Source: Calamus simplicifolius (lineage: Eukaryota; Streptophyta; Magnoliopsida; Arecales; Arecaceae). Taken from it: a stretch of DNA of 64,000 bases. The stretch lies in NCBI GenBank assembly GCA_900491605.1, contig UESW01003904.1, positions 155,048 to 219,047 on the forward strand. The letters run 5' to 3'. The notes under the pieces were generated by a model. The model was not told where the DNA came from and searched no databases. It worked only from the letters and a program-made list of their open reading frames with translations. Of the stretch, positions 1-11,129 are shown piece by piece. Within the stretch, counting starts at the first letter, position 1, and each line of letters opens with the position of its first letter. A program made the translations under genes and the position numbers.

Positions 1-1530
1 AAAGTTTCATCATAGTCTATGCCATGAGTTTGTTTGAAACCTTTTGCAACTAGCCTTGCTTTGTAAGTATGCACTTTACCATCCATGTCAGTTTTCTTTT
101 TGAAAACCCATTTGCACCCAATGGTCTTTGTACCTTCAGTGGCTCAATCAAGGTCCATACCTGATTATCATGCATGGATTGGATTTCAGACTTCATGGCC
201 TCTAACCATTTCTCAGAGTCTGGATCTAACATAGCCTCTTGATAGGTAGTAGGTTCATTTTGATCCACTAACAATACATCATGATTATTAGTCACAAAAA
301 ATCCATATCTCTTGGGCTCATGACGTATCCTATCAGATCTACGTAAATTTTGTGCTACAGGTGGTGTGTCAACAATGGTTTGTTGACTTTGAGCATCCAC
401 AGGCGGTTCAATGTTATCTTATGGTTCTCAAATTTCTTCGAGTTGTACCTTGCTCCCACTGGTTCCTTTAGAAATAAATTCCCTTTCTAGAAAGACACCA
501 TTCCGAGCAACAAACACTTTGTTCTCAATGGGATTGTAAAAGTAGTATCCTTTAGTCTCTTTAGGATACCCACAAAAAACATTTGTCAACTTGGGTTCCA
601 GCTTATTTGAAACTTGACGTTTTACATAAGCTTCACAACCCCAAATCTTAAGAAAAGATAAACTGGGCTTTTTACCATTCCACATCTCATATGGCATCTT
701 TTCAACCGCTTTGGTTGGAACTCGATTTAGTGTGAACACAGCTGTTGCAAGTGCATAACCCCAAAAGGTAATGGAAGATCCGTTAGACTCATCATAGATC
801 GAACCATATCTAATAAGGTTCGATTCCTTCTTTCAACACACCATTCCATTGTGGTGTTCCAGGAGGAGTTAGTTGTGGAATGATTCCACAACTTCTAAGA
901 TGGTCATAAAAATCTTGGCTCAAATATTCTCCACCTTGATCAGATCGAAGTGCCTTGATTGTCTTGCCAAGTTGGTTTTGTACTTCATTTTGAAAAGATT
1001 TGAACATTTCAAATGATTCAGATTTATGTCTCATCAAGTAGACATAACCATATCTACTGAAGTCATCAGTAAATGTAATGAAGTACTTGTAACCTCCTCT
1101 GGCATCTGAACTTAATGGTCCACATACATCTGTATGTATTAAGCCCAATAATTCATTGGCCCTTTCACTGTGTCCAGTAAAGGGATCCTTTGTCATCTTA
1201 CCCAATAGACAAGATTCACATGTATTATATGATTCAAAATCAAATGAGTTCAAAAGTCCATCTTGATGGAGTTTTGATATGTGTTTCTCATTTATATGGC
1301 CAAGTCGACAATGCCAAAGATAGGTTGAATTTAAGTCATTGGACTTAAATTTCTTGGTAGTTATGTTATAGACAGAAGAATTGTTGGATTTTTAAAGATT
1401 CAAAACATAAAGACCATCTAGTAATTCGGCATTTGCATAGAACATGTCTTTATGATAAATGGAGCAATTATTATTCTTAATAATAAAAGAAAAACCATCA
1501 TATCCAAACAAGAAACTGAAATAATATTCT
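1..1530 (-). pseudogene. copia A pol remnant (integrase to RT start), multiply broken
   Basis: Decayed pol of copy A, judged against the open pol of copy B. Recognisable blocks are the GAG-pre-integrase/zinc region, the integrase core (810-1253, with the IHTDVCGPL and LRSDQGGEY motifs), the post-integrase region (428-739) and the start of the RT domain (50-400). Breaks seen directly are single-base deletions near 1501 and 1530, a CAA-to-TAA stop near 1393, indels near 775 and 833 before the catalytic Glu region, a loss near 580, a CAA-to-TAA stop near 421 and a frameshift near 138. The RT active site would lie left of position 1. It cannot give a full polyprotein. Confidence 0.9.
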
Positions 1531-2634
1531 ACACATTGTAGGAACATAAAAGCAATTGTTCAAAACTAACAAAAGCCCACTGGGCAAAGAAAGTTCATAA
1601 CTTCCTACAGCTAAAGCAGCAACTTTTGCTCCATTGCCTACTCGAAGATCAACTTCGCCCTTCTTCAGTTGTCTACTCCTTTTAAGCCCCTGCACATTTG
1701 TGCAAATGTGAGATCCACATCCAGTATCTAATACCCAGGAACTAGAAGGAGAGAAATTAATCTCTATAACATAAATACCTGAAGAACCGGTCTCACCAGT
1801 CTTCTTCTTCTTCTTTAGATCCTCCAAATACAGCTTGCAGTTTCTCTTCCAATGACCAGGTTCATTGCAAAAGAAACAGACACCCTCCTTTGGGGCTTTA
1901 GCCTTGGGTTTAGGATTGGGCTTGGGTTGAGCATTGGACTTTCCAGCCCTTCCCTTACCCTTTCCTTTTCTTTTCTTCATAAGGCCCTTTCCCTTTTGAA
2001 CCATCAGAATATGGCCAGGCTTGGACTTAATATTCTGTTCAGCAGTTTTAAGCATCGTATGCAGCTCAGAAATTGATTTGTCCATTTCATTCATGTTATA
2101 GTTCATGATAAACTGATCATAACTATCAGGAAGTGAATTTAGGATCAAATCTGTTGCCAACTCTTGGCTCATTGGAAATCCAAGCCTATCAAGGTGCTCA
2201 ATATAGCCTTTCATTTTCAACACATGAGCGCTAACTGAAGCACCCTCAGCCATTTTACAAGAGTGCAATGCCTTGGTAGTATCATACCTTTCTTGCCTTG
2301 CTTGTTGCTGGAACATTTCCTTTAGATTGACAATCATATCATAAGTTTCCATGTTTTCCAAATCTTTCTGAAGTTCAGAACTCATGGTAGCTAGCATCAA
2401 GCATGCAACATCAATAGAGTCATTATGATGCTTCTCATAAGCATTCTTTTCAGCTCTAGAAGCATTATCGGCTGGTTCTTCAGGGTGAGGTTGATCCAGG
2501 ACATAAAGCTTCCTTTCTTGTTTGAGAACAATTCTCAAATTTCGAAACCAGTCAAGGAAATTAGTCCCAGTAAGTTTGTCCTTCGCAAGGATTGATCGCA
2601 GTGACATAGTAGAATTGTTATCATTGTTGGCCAT
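1498..2634 (-). CDS. copia A Gag plus start of protease, open
   Basis: A 378-residue open frame starting MANNDNN. Gag forms the virus-like particle that packages element RNA in the cytoplasm. Residues 1-200 match the UBN2-type copia gag helical region; a Lys/Gly-rich basic stretch covers about 213-250; a CCHC zinc knuckle (CFFCNEPGHWKRNC) has C253, C256, H261 and C266. The frame runs on into the aspartic protease, whose catalytic triplet DTG is at residues 303-305. The frame is lost near residue 367 by single-base deletions (around 1530), so the product would be Gag with a truncated protease. The same region in copy B carries four frameshifts, which makes this the better gag of the two. Confidence 0.9.
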   Translation of the reverse strand: MANNDNNSTMSLRSILAKDKLTGTNFLDWFRNLRIVLKQERKLYVLDQPHPEEPADNASRAEKNAYEKHHNDSIDVACLMLATMSSELQKDLENMETYDMIVNLKEMFQQQARQERYDTTKALHSCKMAEGASVSAHVLKMKGYIEHLDRLGFPMSQELATDLILNSLPDSYDQFIMNYNMNEMDKSISELHTMLKTAEQNIKSKPGHILMVQKGKGLMKKRKGKGKGRAGKSNAQPKPNPKPKAKAPKEGVCFFCNEPGHWKRNCKLYLEDLKKKKKTGETGSSGIYVIEINFSPSSSWVLDTGCGSHICTNVQGLKRSRQLKKGEVDLRVGNGAKVAALAVGSYELSLPSGLLLVLNNCFYVPTMCRILFQFLVWI

Positions 2635-4088
2635 CTACAATAAATGCAAAGTTCGTTAAGTATTTTGATTATGAAAAACTCCCACTAAATTAACAACCCT
2701 CAATGATAAAATCATATTAATTTAGTGAGCTAAGATCCATATTTATACTCAACTTTAAGTCAGCTTTGGCATGACGCTTAAAATTAAGTTTTTTAGGTAG
2801 GTAACTCTTACCAATTGCAACTCATGCAACTCTTAGAAATTTATGGGATTATGACATCATATGTCTCGGCATGTTTAAATCCCATCTCATGCCATTAGGC
2901 CCAAAACCGTTTTGATAACCTAATTAAGTTAAACCATTTTTAAACATATGGGTAGCACCATTACCCATCTTGCCTCACTAATGTAACCCAATGTACTTCT
3001 ACTTTGGTAGAACCCACATTAAGGTGATAAAAGCCTTGACAAGTGTTCAAATATGGATGGCATGTCAACTTAAGATTTTATGTGAGGGATCTAGATAGAT
3101 TAACAGATCTCATCATGCATTTAGTATCACATACTCATTGATATCATACATAGCATCACATACTTATGAAACATCATACATAGCATCTCATACATGTATA
3201 TAATAAACATGTCATAGTATGACCTTATCAAGATTGATCTTCATAAGCCAATATGAAGATCAATGGTCAATCCTAGGTAATAATGAGCAACACCATAATG
3301 TCTACTTGACCATCATCATGTGCATAGACACCTAGCTCCTCTATCACCATGGTTGGATTGCAGGATTTTAAATGGTTTGCTTTGTCTTCTTGCTTTATTA
3401 CAATAAATAAACAAATACTACTAAAAGTAAAAGAAAAATTATAATGAAACAAAATAGCACGCAGGCCATATATATGATAATTACAACCCTTGTAAAAGAA
3501 TAATAAAAACCTGCCAATCATATTGGTCACAAGGCCATACCATGCACCATACAAAGCAAAGCAACACACCATGCAAAATATATCATGTTATCATATAGCA
3601 TATACATATTGCATTAAAGAAAATAGGCGTGTTTTTAAAACCAATTAAATTTACAAGGCGCTCTGATTAGGTAGTACTGCGGTTCCTAAAATTTGGAGAT
3701 ACAATAAAGTTTCATCCTAAAATTTGATTTTATTGATCTCATCAATAAATTTAAGGCTCACATCCGCACCACCATAAACAGCAATTGATAAATCCTTATT
3801 GATATGTGAATTCAGTTCATGTATTAATCTAATTAAGACATCACCGAAATCATATATCAAGATATTAAACACTTTAATTGCAATATCCCATTCGGATTTT
3901 TAATCATATTAACGAATCCTTACAGGAAACAGATTCATCAATTAACACCTTAGAAAACCTATTATCTATGTCGTTCGTGCAAACACTAATATCATATATA
4001 TATACAAGAACGCAAACCATGCCAAGATCATATACATCTCATACATACAATCAAACATGGCAGTTTCGATTTTTATGAAAACGCAAGA
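2635..4088 (-). other. copia A untranslated leader
   Basis: About 1.45 kb between the primer binding site and the gag start, AT-rich and without a convincing ORF on either strand. It aligns throughout with 9722-11115 in copy B with scattered substitutions and short indels, so it belongs to the element. A leader this long is plausible for packaging or dimerisation signals, but none can be recognised by eye. Confidence 0.75.
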
Positions 4089-4101
4089 GGCTCTGATACC
4101 A
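4089..4101 (-). promoter_or_regulatory. primer binding site, initiator tRNA-Met type (copy A)
   Basis: On the minus strand the bases read TGGTATCAGAGCC, complementary to the 3' end of plant initiator tRNA-Met. One base (4102) separates it from the LTR end, the usual copia spacing. It fixes the LTR/leader boundary. Confidence 0.92.
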
Positions 4102-4102
4102 C

Positions 4103-5745
4103 TGTTGGGTTACGGAATGAAAAATCCCAATCTAATTGGAATAAAATTGCAGCGGAAACAAAATAAATTTATAACCCACCAAGAATCACATGCGTTTCAT
4201 AAAAACCGAAAGAAGGATAAACAAAAATATTACCTTTTGTTATTACCTTTTGTTATTACCTTTTTAATCAGTATGTAATCCTTCTGTTCTTGTGTTGGGT
4301 TTTCTCGGATCTTCAAAGGTGCTGCCTTTCAGAAAGACGATCACCCTCTACAAGTATCCACACACGAACGGACACCAAAATGGTTTTGAATGCTAGTTCA
4401 ACCATTCCATTTTTCACAAAAATGAACCCATGTTTTCAACTCTCTGTTTTTCCATCTTTAAGGCAAAAGATATGACGCTTCAAAAGCCCCAATCGACGTG
4501 ACCTTTCAAATGCCCCAATCGACGTTACCTTTCAAATGCCCCACAGACTCTAAAACGTATATATCGAACATATATACAAGCCTGCTAGGAATTTTGGTTA
4601 ACTAAGATTTTAATTGATATTTATTTAAAACTCCTTTTAAATAATAACAATTTAAATCCTTTCCTTACAAAATAAGGAATATATATTTTTAACCAAAAAA
4701 AAATTTATGGATTATTTCCTTATCCAATAAGAAAATGTAACAATTTAATTACTTGTCACAATTTAAATTACGAATTTAAATTTTCTCAAAATTAAACTCG
4801 AATCTAAATGACAACTAATTATTATTTGTAATTTAAAATAATCTCATCATTTTAAATTATATAGAGAGTAACAAATCGTAACCATTATTGTCCGTTCTTA
4901 GTGTGCGACCCTATAGGTTCAATTAACGTTGGCAGTAGGCCTAAATCACATTTTGAACCTACAAGTCATAAGCGGCCTCTAGCAAGACATTATGACTACC
5001 CAAGTTAAATGAAAAGCTCATGTTCCGAGACAACCTTAAAGTAGCTATTAACATAATCCTTTTGTCACATGATATCTTGATAGAATATAAGGCATGGATA
5101 AAGTCAACCTTATATCTCTCTATCTTTAATTTCTCGAAACCCAATTAGACTGACTAAACAAATGATATTGATCTCCATCAATTCATTTGAGCATGGCCAT
5201 GCATTTCTCAGTCTCAATCATCGAGGGGCCCAGAGATATCTCTCTTATAATAAGAGGGACAAATTCCATCTTAATCACTCACATCTCACTACATGATTCT
5301 TATTATGTTCAATCATAATCTTTATAATCATCCGGTTAAAGACAACGTTTGATTATGTCAAAACATAATATTCCTCATGTTGAGAACTATGGCAATCTCA
5401 GGTCTAAGGATTTAATGACACAACTACTAGAGATTAACTTATGACTTTGATCCATGTATTAATCTCAAGGCGGGTCTTGTCCAATATTTGTTCTCAACAA
5501 ATACATATAAATTTGATTTGTATCTCATACACATATTCATCCCATGAATATCAATCAAATTTCATACTAATCTTAATTTATTGTTATTCCCACAACAATA
5601 ACCGATTAGGGACATTTAGAATAATTCATAATATTATTCAAGGACATTATTATATAATAAACATGCAAATTATGATAATAGTAAATGTTCATAAATATTC
5701 AAAATACCATGTCCATACAATAGGCCTAGGGCACTATTACTAACA
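4103..5745 (-). repeat. copia LTR shared by copies A and B
   Basis: 1643 bp. In plus-strand view it starts TGTTGGGTTACGG and ends ATTACTAACA, so it has the canonical TG..CA ends in element orientation. It is flanked by the primer binding site of copy A on the left and the polypurine tract of copy B on the right, so it serves as 5' LTR for A and 3' LTR for B. It aligns with 11130-12743 over its whole length with scattered substitutions; a local repeat of a TTACCTTTTGTTA-type block near 4231-4262 explains part of the length difference. Confidence 0.93.
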
Positions 5746-5760
5746 ATCTCCCACTTGCAC
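5746..5760 (-). promoter_or_regulatory. polypurine tract, copia B
   Basis: Minus strand reads GTGCAAGTGGGAGAT directly before the 3' LTR. This purine-rich tract primes plus-strand DNA synthesis. The pol stop codon abuts it at 5760-5762, a tight arrangement typical of copia elements. Confidence 0.8.
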
Positions 5761-8700
5761 TAGGCCCACTCATCAATGTATCTAATACCTATGAACCTAG
5801 CATGACGATCATGCTTTGCTTGTGGTAGAGGCTTAGTCAATGGATCAGCAACATTGTCATCTGTTGGAACTCTGCATATTTTTACGTCACCTCTCTCAAT
5901 GATTTCTCGAATGAGATGATAACGCCTAAGAATGTGTTTGGATCGCTGATGTGACCTAGGTTCTTTTGCTTGTGCGATAGCACCATTATTGTCACAATAA
6001 ACATCAACAGGATTTGTGATGCTAGGAACCACTCCAAGGTCAGTAATGAACTTCTTGATCCAAACTGCTTCCTTTGCTGCATCAGATGCTGCTATGTATT
6101 CAGCTTCAGTTGTAGAATCAGCAACAGTGCTTTGCTTCGAACTCTTCCAGCTAACAGCACCACCATTTAAACAAAACACATATCCTGACTGCGATCGGAA
6201 ATCATCTTTGTCAGATTGAAAGCTTGCATCTGTGTAACCACTTACAACTAGATCATCTTCCAATCCGCCATACACCAAGAACATATCTTTAGATCTTCTC
6301 AGATACTTAAGAATGTTCTTGACCGCCGTCCAGTGACTCTCACCGGGATCTGACTGGTATCTACTCGTTATGCTTAAAGCATAAGAGACATCTGGTCTAG
6401 TGCACAACATAGCATACATGATAGATCCTATTGCTGAAGCATAAGGAATCTTACTCATGCGCTCTCGCTCATCTTTTGTGTTAGGACACTGAGATTTGCT
6501 AAGTGTAATACCATGAGACATAGGCAAGTATCCTCTCTTGGAATCTTGCATACTGAACCTTTTCAGTACTTTGTCTATGTAAGTACTTTGACTTAGACCA
6601 ATCAGCCTCTTAGATCTATCTCTATAGATCTTTATCCCTAGGATATAGGCAGCTTCACCTAAGTCTTTCATTGAGAAACATTTCCCTAACCAAGACTTGA
6701 CACTCTGCAAGGTAGGGATATCATTCCCAATGAGTAAAATGTCATCAACATATAGGACCAGAAATACAATGGCGCTCCCACTAACTTTCTTGTAAACACA
6801 AGGTTCATCTTCATTTTTGATAAATCCAAACTCTTTGACTGATTCATCAAAACGAAGATTCCAACTCCGAGAAGCCTGCTTCAAACCATAAATGGATCTT
6901 TGAAGCTTGCATACTTTACTAGAATTCTCAGGTTGTACAAAACCCTCAGGTTGTGTCATGTACACATCCTCAAGTAAGTTTCCATTAAGAAACGCTGTTT
7001 TAACATCCATTTGCCAAATCTCATAGTCATAATATGCAGCAATGGCAATAAGAATTCTAATAGACTTAAGCATGGCTACAGGTGAAAAAGTTTCATCATA
7101 GTCTATACCATGAGTTTGTTTGAAACCTTTTGCAACTAGCCTTGCTTTGTAAGTATGCACTTTACCATCCATGTCAGTTTTCTTTTTGAAAACCCATTTG
7201 CACCCAATAGTCTTTGTACCTTCAGGTGGCTCAATCAAGGTCCATACCTGATTATCATACATGGATTGGATTTCAGACTTCATGGCCTCTAACCATTTCT
7301 CAGAGTCTGGATCTAACATAGCCTCTTGATAGGTAGTAGGTTCATTTTGATCCACTAACAATACATCATGATTATCAGTCACAAGAAATCCATATCTCTC
7401 GGGCTCATGACGTATCCTATCAGATCTACGTAACTTTTGTGCTACAGGTGGTGTGTCAACAGTGGTTTGTTGACTTTGAGCATCCACAGGCGGTTCAATG
7501 TTATCTTGTGGTTCTCGAATCTCTTCGATTTGTACCTTGCTCCCACTGGTTCCTTTAGAAATAAATTCCCTTTCTAGAAAGACACCATTCCGAGCAACAA
7601 ACACTTTGTTCTCAATGGGATTGTAAAAGTAGTATCCTTTAGTCTCTTTAGGATATCCCACAAAAAAACATTTATCAGACTTGGGTTCCAGCTTATTTGA
7701 AACTTGACGTTTTACATAAGCTTCACAACCCCAAATCTTAAGAAAAGACAAACTGGGCTTTTTACCATTCCACATCTCATATGGCGTCTTTTCAACCGCT
7801 TTGGTTGGAACTCGATTTAGTGTGAACGCAGCTGTGGCAAGTGCATAACCCCAAAAGGTAAGTGGAAGATCTGTTAGACTCATCATAGATCGAACCATAT
7901 CTAATAAGGTTCGATTCCTTCTTTCAGACACACCATTCCATTGCGGTGTTCCAGGAGGAGTTAGCTGTGGAATGATTCCACAACTTCTAAGATGGTCATA
8001 AAAATCTTGGCTCAAATATTCTCCACCTCGATCAGATCGAAGTGCCTTGATTGTCTTGCCAAGTTGGTTTTGTACTTCATATTGAAAAGATTTAAACATT
8101 TCAAATGATTCAGATTTGTGTCTCATCAAGTAGACATAACCATATCTACTGAAGTCATCAGTAAATGTAATGAAGTACTTGTAACCTCCTATGGCTTCTG
8201 AACTTAATGGTCCACATACATCTGTATGTATTAGGCCCAATAATTCATTGGCCCTTTCACTGTGTCCAGTAAAGGGATCCTTTGTCATCTTACCCAATAG
8301 ACAAGATTCACATGTATCATATGATTCAAAATCAAATGAGTTCAAAAGTCCATCTTGATGGAGTTTTGATATGCGTTTCTCATTTATATGGCCAAGGCGA
8401 CAATGCCAAAGATAGGTTGAATTTAAGTCATTGGACTTAACTTTCTTAGTAGTTATGTTATAGACAGAAGAATTGTTGGATTTTTGAAGATTCAAAACAT
8501 AAAGACCATCTAGTAATTCGGCATTTGCATAGAACATGTCTTTATGATAAATGGAGCAATTATTATTCTCAATAATAAAAGAAAAACCATCATTATCCAA
8601 ACAAGAAACTGAAATAATATTCCTACACATTGTAGGAACATAATAGCAATTGTTCAAAACTAACAAAAGCCCACTGGGCAAAGAAAGTTCATAACTTCCT

Positions 8701-8813
8701 ACAGCTAAAGCAGCAACTTTTGCTCCATTGCCTACTCGAAGATCAACTTCGCCCTTCTTCAGTTGTCTACTCCTTTTGAGCCCTGCACATTTGTGCAAAT
8801 GTGAGATCCACAT
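5760..8813 (-). CDS. copia B Pol: integrase, reverse transcriptase, RNase H, open
   Basis: A 1017-residue open frame whose first Met is only the first in-frame Met after a frameshift in the protease; natural synthesis would come from a Gag-Pol precursor. Domains in order: the rest of the protease (about 12-110); integrase zinc finger H137, H142, C168, C171; integrase core D198, D261, E297 (D,D-35-E); a chromodomain-less linker to about 500; RT with motif-A D603 (QMDVKTAFLNG) and YVDD at 688-691; RNase H with D862, E903 and D941. It ends at DPLTKPL..IGIRYIDEWA. All catalytic residues checked are present and no stop interrupts it, so this pol has decayed far less than that of copy A. Confidence 0.93.
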   Translation of the reverse strand: MWISHLHKCAGLKRSRQLKKGEVDLRVGNGAKVAALAVGSYELSLPSGLLLVLNNCYYVPTMCRNIISVSCLDNDGFSFIIENNNCSIYHKDMFYANAELLDGLYVLNLQKSNNSSVYNITTKKVKSNDLNSTYLWHCRLGHINEKRISKLHQDGLLNSFDFESYDTCESCLLGKMTKDPFTGHSERANELLGLIHTDVCGPLSSEAIGGYKYFITFTDDFSRYGYVYLMRHKSESFEMFKSFQYEVQNQLGKTIKALRSDRGGEYLSQDFYDHLRSCGIIPQLTPPGTPQWNGVSERRNRTLLDMVRSMMSLTDLPLTFWGYALATAAFTLNRVPTKAVEKTPYEMWNGKKPSLSFLKIWGCEAYVKRQVSNKLEPKSDKCFFVGYPKETKGYYFYNPIENKVFVARNGVFLEREFISKGTSGSKVQIEEIREPQDNIEPPVDAQSQQTTVDTPPVAQKLRRSDRIRHEPERYGFLVTDNHDVLLVDQNEPTTYQEAMLDPDSEKWLEAMKSEIQSMYDNQVWTLIEPPEGTKTIGCKWVFKKKTDMDGKVHTYKARLVAKGFKQTHGIDYDETFSPVAMLKSIRILIAIAAYYDYEIWQMDVKTAFLNGNLLEDVYMTQPEGFVQPENSSKVCKLQRSIYGLKQASRSWNLRFDESVKEFGFIKNEDEPCVYKKVSGSAIVFLVLYVDDILLIGNDIPTLQSVKSWLGKCFSMKDLGEAAYILGIKIYRDRSKRLIGLSQSTYIDKVLKRFSMQDSKRGYLPMSHGITLSKSQCPNTKDERERMSKIPYASAIGSIMYAMLCTRPDVSYALSITSRYQSDPGESHWTAVKNILKYLRRSKDMFLVYGGLEDDLVVSGYTDASFQSDKDDFRSQSGYVFCLNGGAVSWKSSKQSTVADSTTEAEYIAASDAAKEAVWIKKFITDLGVVPSITNPVDVYCDNNGAIAQAKEPRSHQRSKHILRRYHLIREIIERGDVKICRVPTDDNVADPLTKPLPQAKHDRHARFIGIRYIDEWA

Positions 8814-9721
8814 CCAGTATCTAATACCCAGGAACTAGAAGGAGAAAAATTAATCTCTATAACATAAATACCTGAAGAACCGGTCTCACCAGTCTTCTTC
8901 TTCTTTAGATCCTCCAAATACAGCTTGCAGTTTCTCTTCCAATGACCAGGTTCATTGCAAAAGAAACAGACACCCTCCTTTGGGGCTTTAGCCTTGGGTT
9001 TAGGATTGGGCTTGGGTTGAGCATTGGACTTTCCAGCCCTTCCCTTACCTTTCCTTTTCTTTTCTTCATAAGGCCCTTTCCCTTTTGAACCATCAGAACA
9101 TGGCCAGGCTTGGACTTAATATTCTGTTCAGCAGTTTTAAGCATCGTATGCAGCTCAGAAATTGATTTGTCCATTTCATTCATGTTATAGTTCATGATAA
9201 ACTGGTCATAACTATCAGGAAGTGAATTTAGGATCAAATCTGTTGCCAACTCTTGGCTCAATGGAAATCCAAGCCTATCAAGGTGCTCAATATAGCCTTT
9301 CATTTTCAACACATGAGTGCTAACTGAAGCACCCTCAGCATTTTGCAAGAGTGCAATGCCTTGGTAGTATCATACCTTTCTTGCCTTGCTTGTTGCTGGA
9401 ACATTTCCTTTAGATTGACAATCATATCATAAGTTTCCATGTTTTCCAAATCTTTCTGAAGTTCAGAACTCATGGTAGCTAGCATCAAGCATGCAACATC
9501 AATAGAGTCATTATGATGCTTCTCATAAGCATTCTTTTCAGCTCTAGAAGCATTATCGGCTGGTTCTTCAGGGTGAGGTTGATCCAGGACATAAAGCTTC
9601 CTTTCTTGTTTGAGAATAATTCTAAAATTTTGAAACAGTCAAGGAAGTTAGTCCCAGTAAGTTTGTCCTTCGCAAGGATTGATCGCAGTGACATAGTAGA
9701 ATTGTTATCATTGTTGGCCAT
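8814..9721 (-). pseudogene. copia B gag and protease start, frameshifted
   Basis: Starts MANNDNN like the gag of copy A but is broken. Against copy A, single-base losses are visible near 9634, 9341, 9047 and 8783, the last one just before the open pol frame. The pieces keep the gag helical region, the basic stretch and the CCHC knuckle, in different frames. Because the protease DTG lies between two of these shifts, no Gag-protease-Pol product is possible without several shifts. The decay is recent in appearance: small indels and little substitution. Confidence 0.9.
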
Positions 9722-11000
9722 ACAATAAATGCAAAGTTCGTTAAGTATTTTGATTATGAAAAACTCTCACTAAATTAACAACCCTCAATGATAATAATCA
9801 TATCAATTTAGTGAGCTAAGATCCATATTTATACTCAACTTTAAGTCAGCTTTGGCATGACACTTAAAATTAAGTTTTTTAGGTAGGAAACTCTTACCAA
9901 TTGCAACTCATGCAACTCTTAGAAATTTATGGGATTTTGACATCATATGTCCCGGCATGTTTAAATCCCATCTCATGCCATTAGGCCCAAAACCGTTTTG
10001 ATAACCTAATTAAGTTAAACCATTTTAAACATATGGGTAGCACCATTACCATCTTGCCTCACTAATGTAACCTAATGTACTTCTACTTTGGTAGAACCCA
10101 CATTAAGGTGATAAAAGCCTTGACAAGTGTTCAAATATGGATGGCATGTCAACTTAAAATTTTATGTGAGGGATCTAGATAAATCTTAATTTTAGTTAAT
10201 AGATCTCATCATGCATTTAGTATCACATACTTAATGATATCATACATGGCATCACATACTCATGAAACATCATACATAGCATCTCATACATGTATATAAT
10301 AAACGTGTCATAGTATGGCCTTATCCAGATTGATCTTCATAAGCCAATATGAAGATCAATGGTCAATCCTAGGTAATAATGAGCAACACTATAATGTCTA
10401 CTTGACCATCATCTTGTGCATAGACACCTAGCTCCTTCATCATCATGGTTGGATTGCAGGACTTCAAATGGCACACAGGTCATATATAATAATTACAACC
10501 CTTCTAAAAAAATAATAAAAACCTGCCAATCACATTGGTCACAAGGCCATGCCATGCACCATACAAAGCAACACACTATGCAAAACATATCATGTTATCA
10601 TATAGCACATACATATTGCATTAAAGAAAATATGTAATAATAGGCGTGTTGTTTAAAACCAATTAAATTTATAAGGCGCTCTGATTAGGTAGTACTGCGA
10701 TTCCTAAAATTTGGAGATACAATAAAGTTTCGTCCTAAAATTTGATTTTATTGATCTCATCAATAAATTTAAGGCTTACATCCGCACCACCATAAACAGC
10801 AATTGATAAATCCTTATTGATATGTGAATTCAGTTCATGTATTAATCTAATTAAGACAACACCGAAATCATATATCATGATATTAAACACTTTAATTGCA
10901 ATATCCCATTCGGATTCTTAATCATATTAACGAATCGTTACAGAAAACAGATTCATCAATTAACCCCTTAGAAAACCTATTATCTATGTCGTTCACGCAA

Positions 11001-11031
<31 letters not shown>

Positions 11032-11115
11032 CAAGAACGCAAACCATGCCAAGATCATATACATCTCATACATACAATCAAACATGGCAGTTTCGATTTT
11101 TATGAAAATGCAAGT
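9722..11115 (-). other. copia B untranslated leader with (TA)n tract
   Basis: Counterpart of 2635-4088 and alignable with it. A TA dinucleotide run at about 11005-11031 is longer than the same site in copy A (near 3992-4004), a slippage difference. No coding sequence is supported. Confidence 0.75.
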
Positions 11116-11128
11116 GGCTCTGATACCA
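11116..11128 (-). promoter_or_regulatory. primer binding site, initiator tRNA-Met type (copy B)
   Basis: Minus strand reads TGGTATCAGAGCC one base inside the LTR end, identical to the site in copy A. Confidence 0.92.
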
Positions 11129-11129
11129 C

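Larger units (their letters stand above)
1..5745 (-). mobile_element. Ty1/copia LTR retrotransposon, copy A (partial)
   Basis: Read on the minus strand this is LTR (4103-5745), primer binding site, long leader, gag, then pol running off the left window edge. The order gag-protease-integrase-RT is that of Ty1/copia. It is nearly identical along its length to copy B: position 1 corresponds to about 7089 and the gag start 2634 to 9721. The LTR at its 5' end is also the 3' LTR of copy B, so the two copies form a tandem with one shared LTR. The left LTR and the left target-site duplication lie outside the window. Confidence 0.93.
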
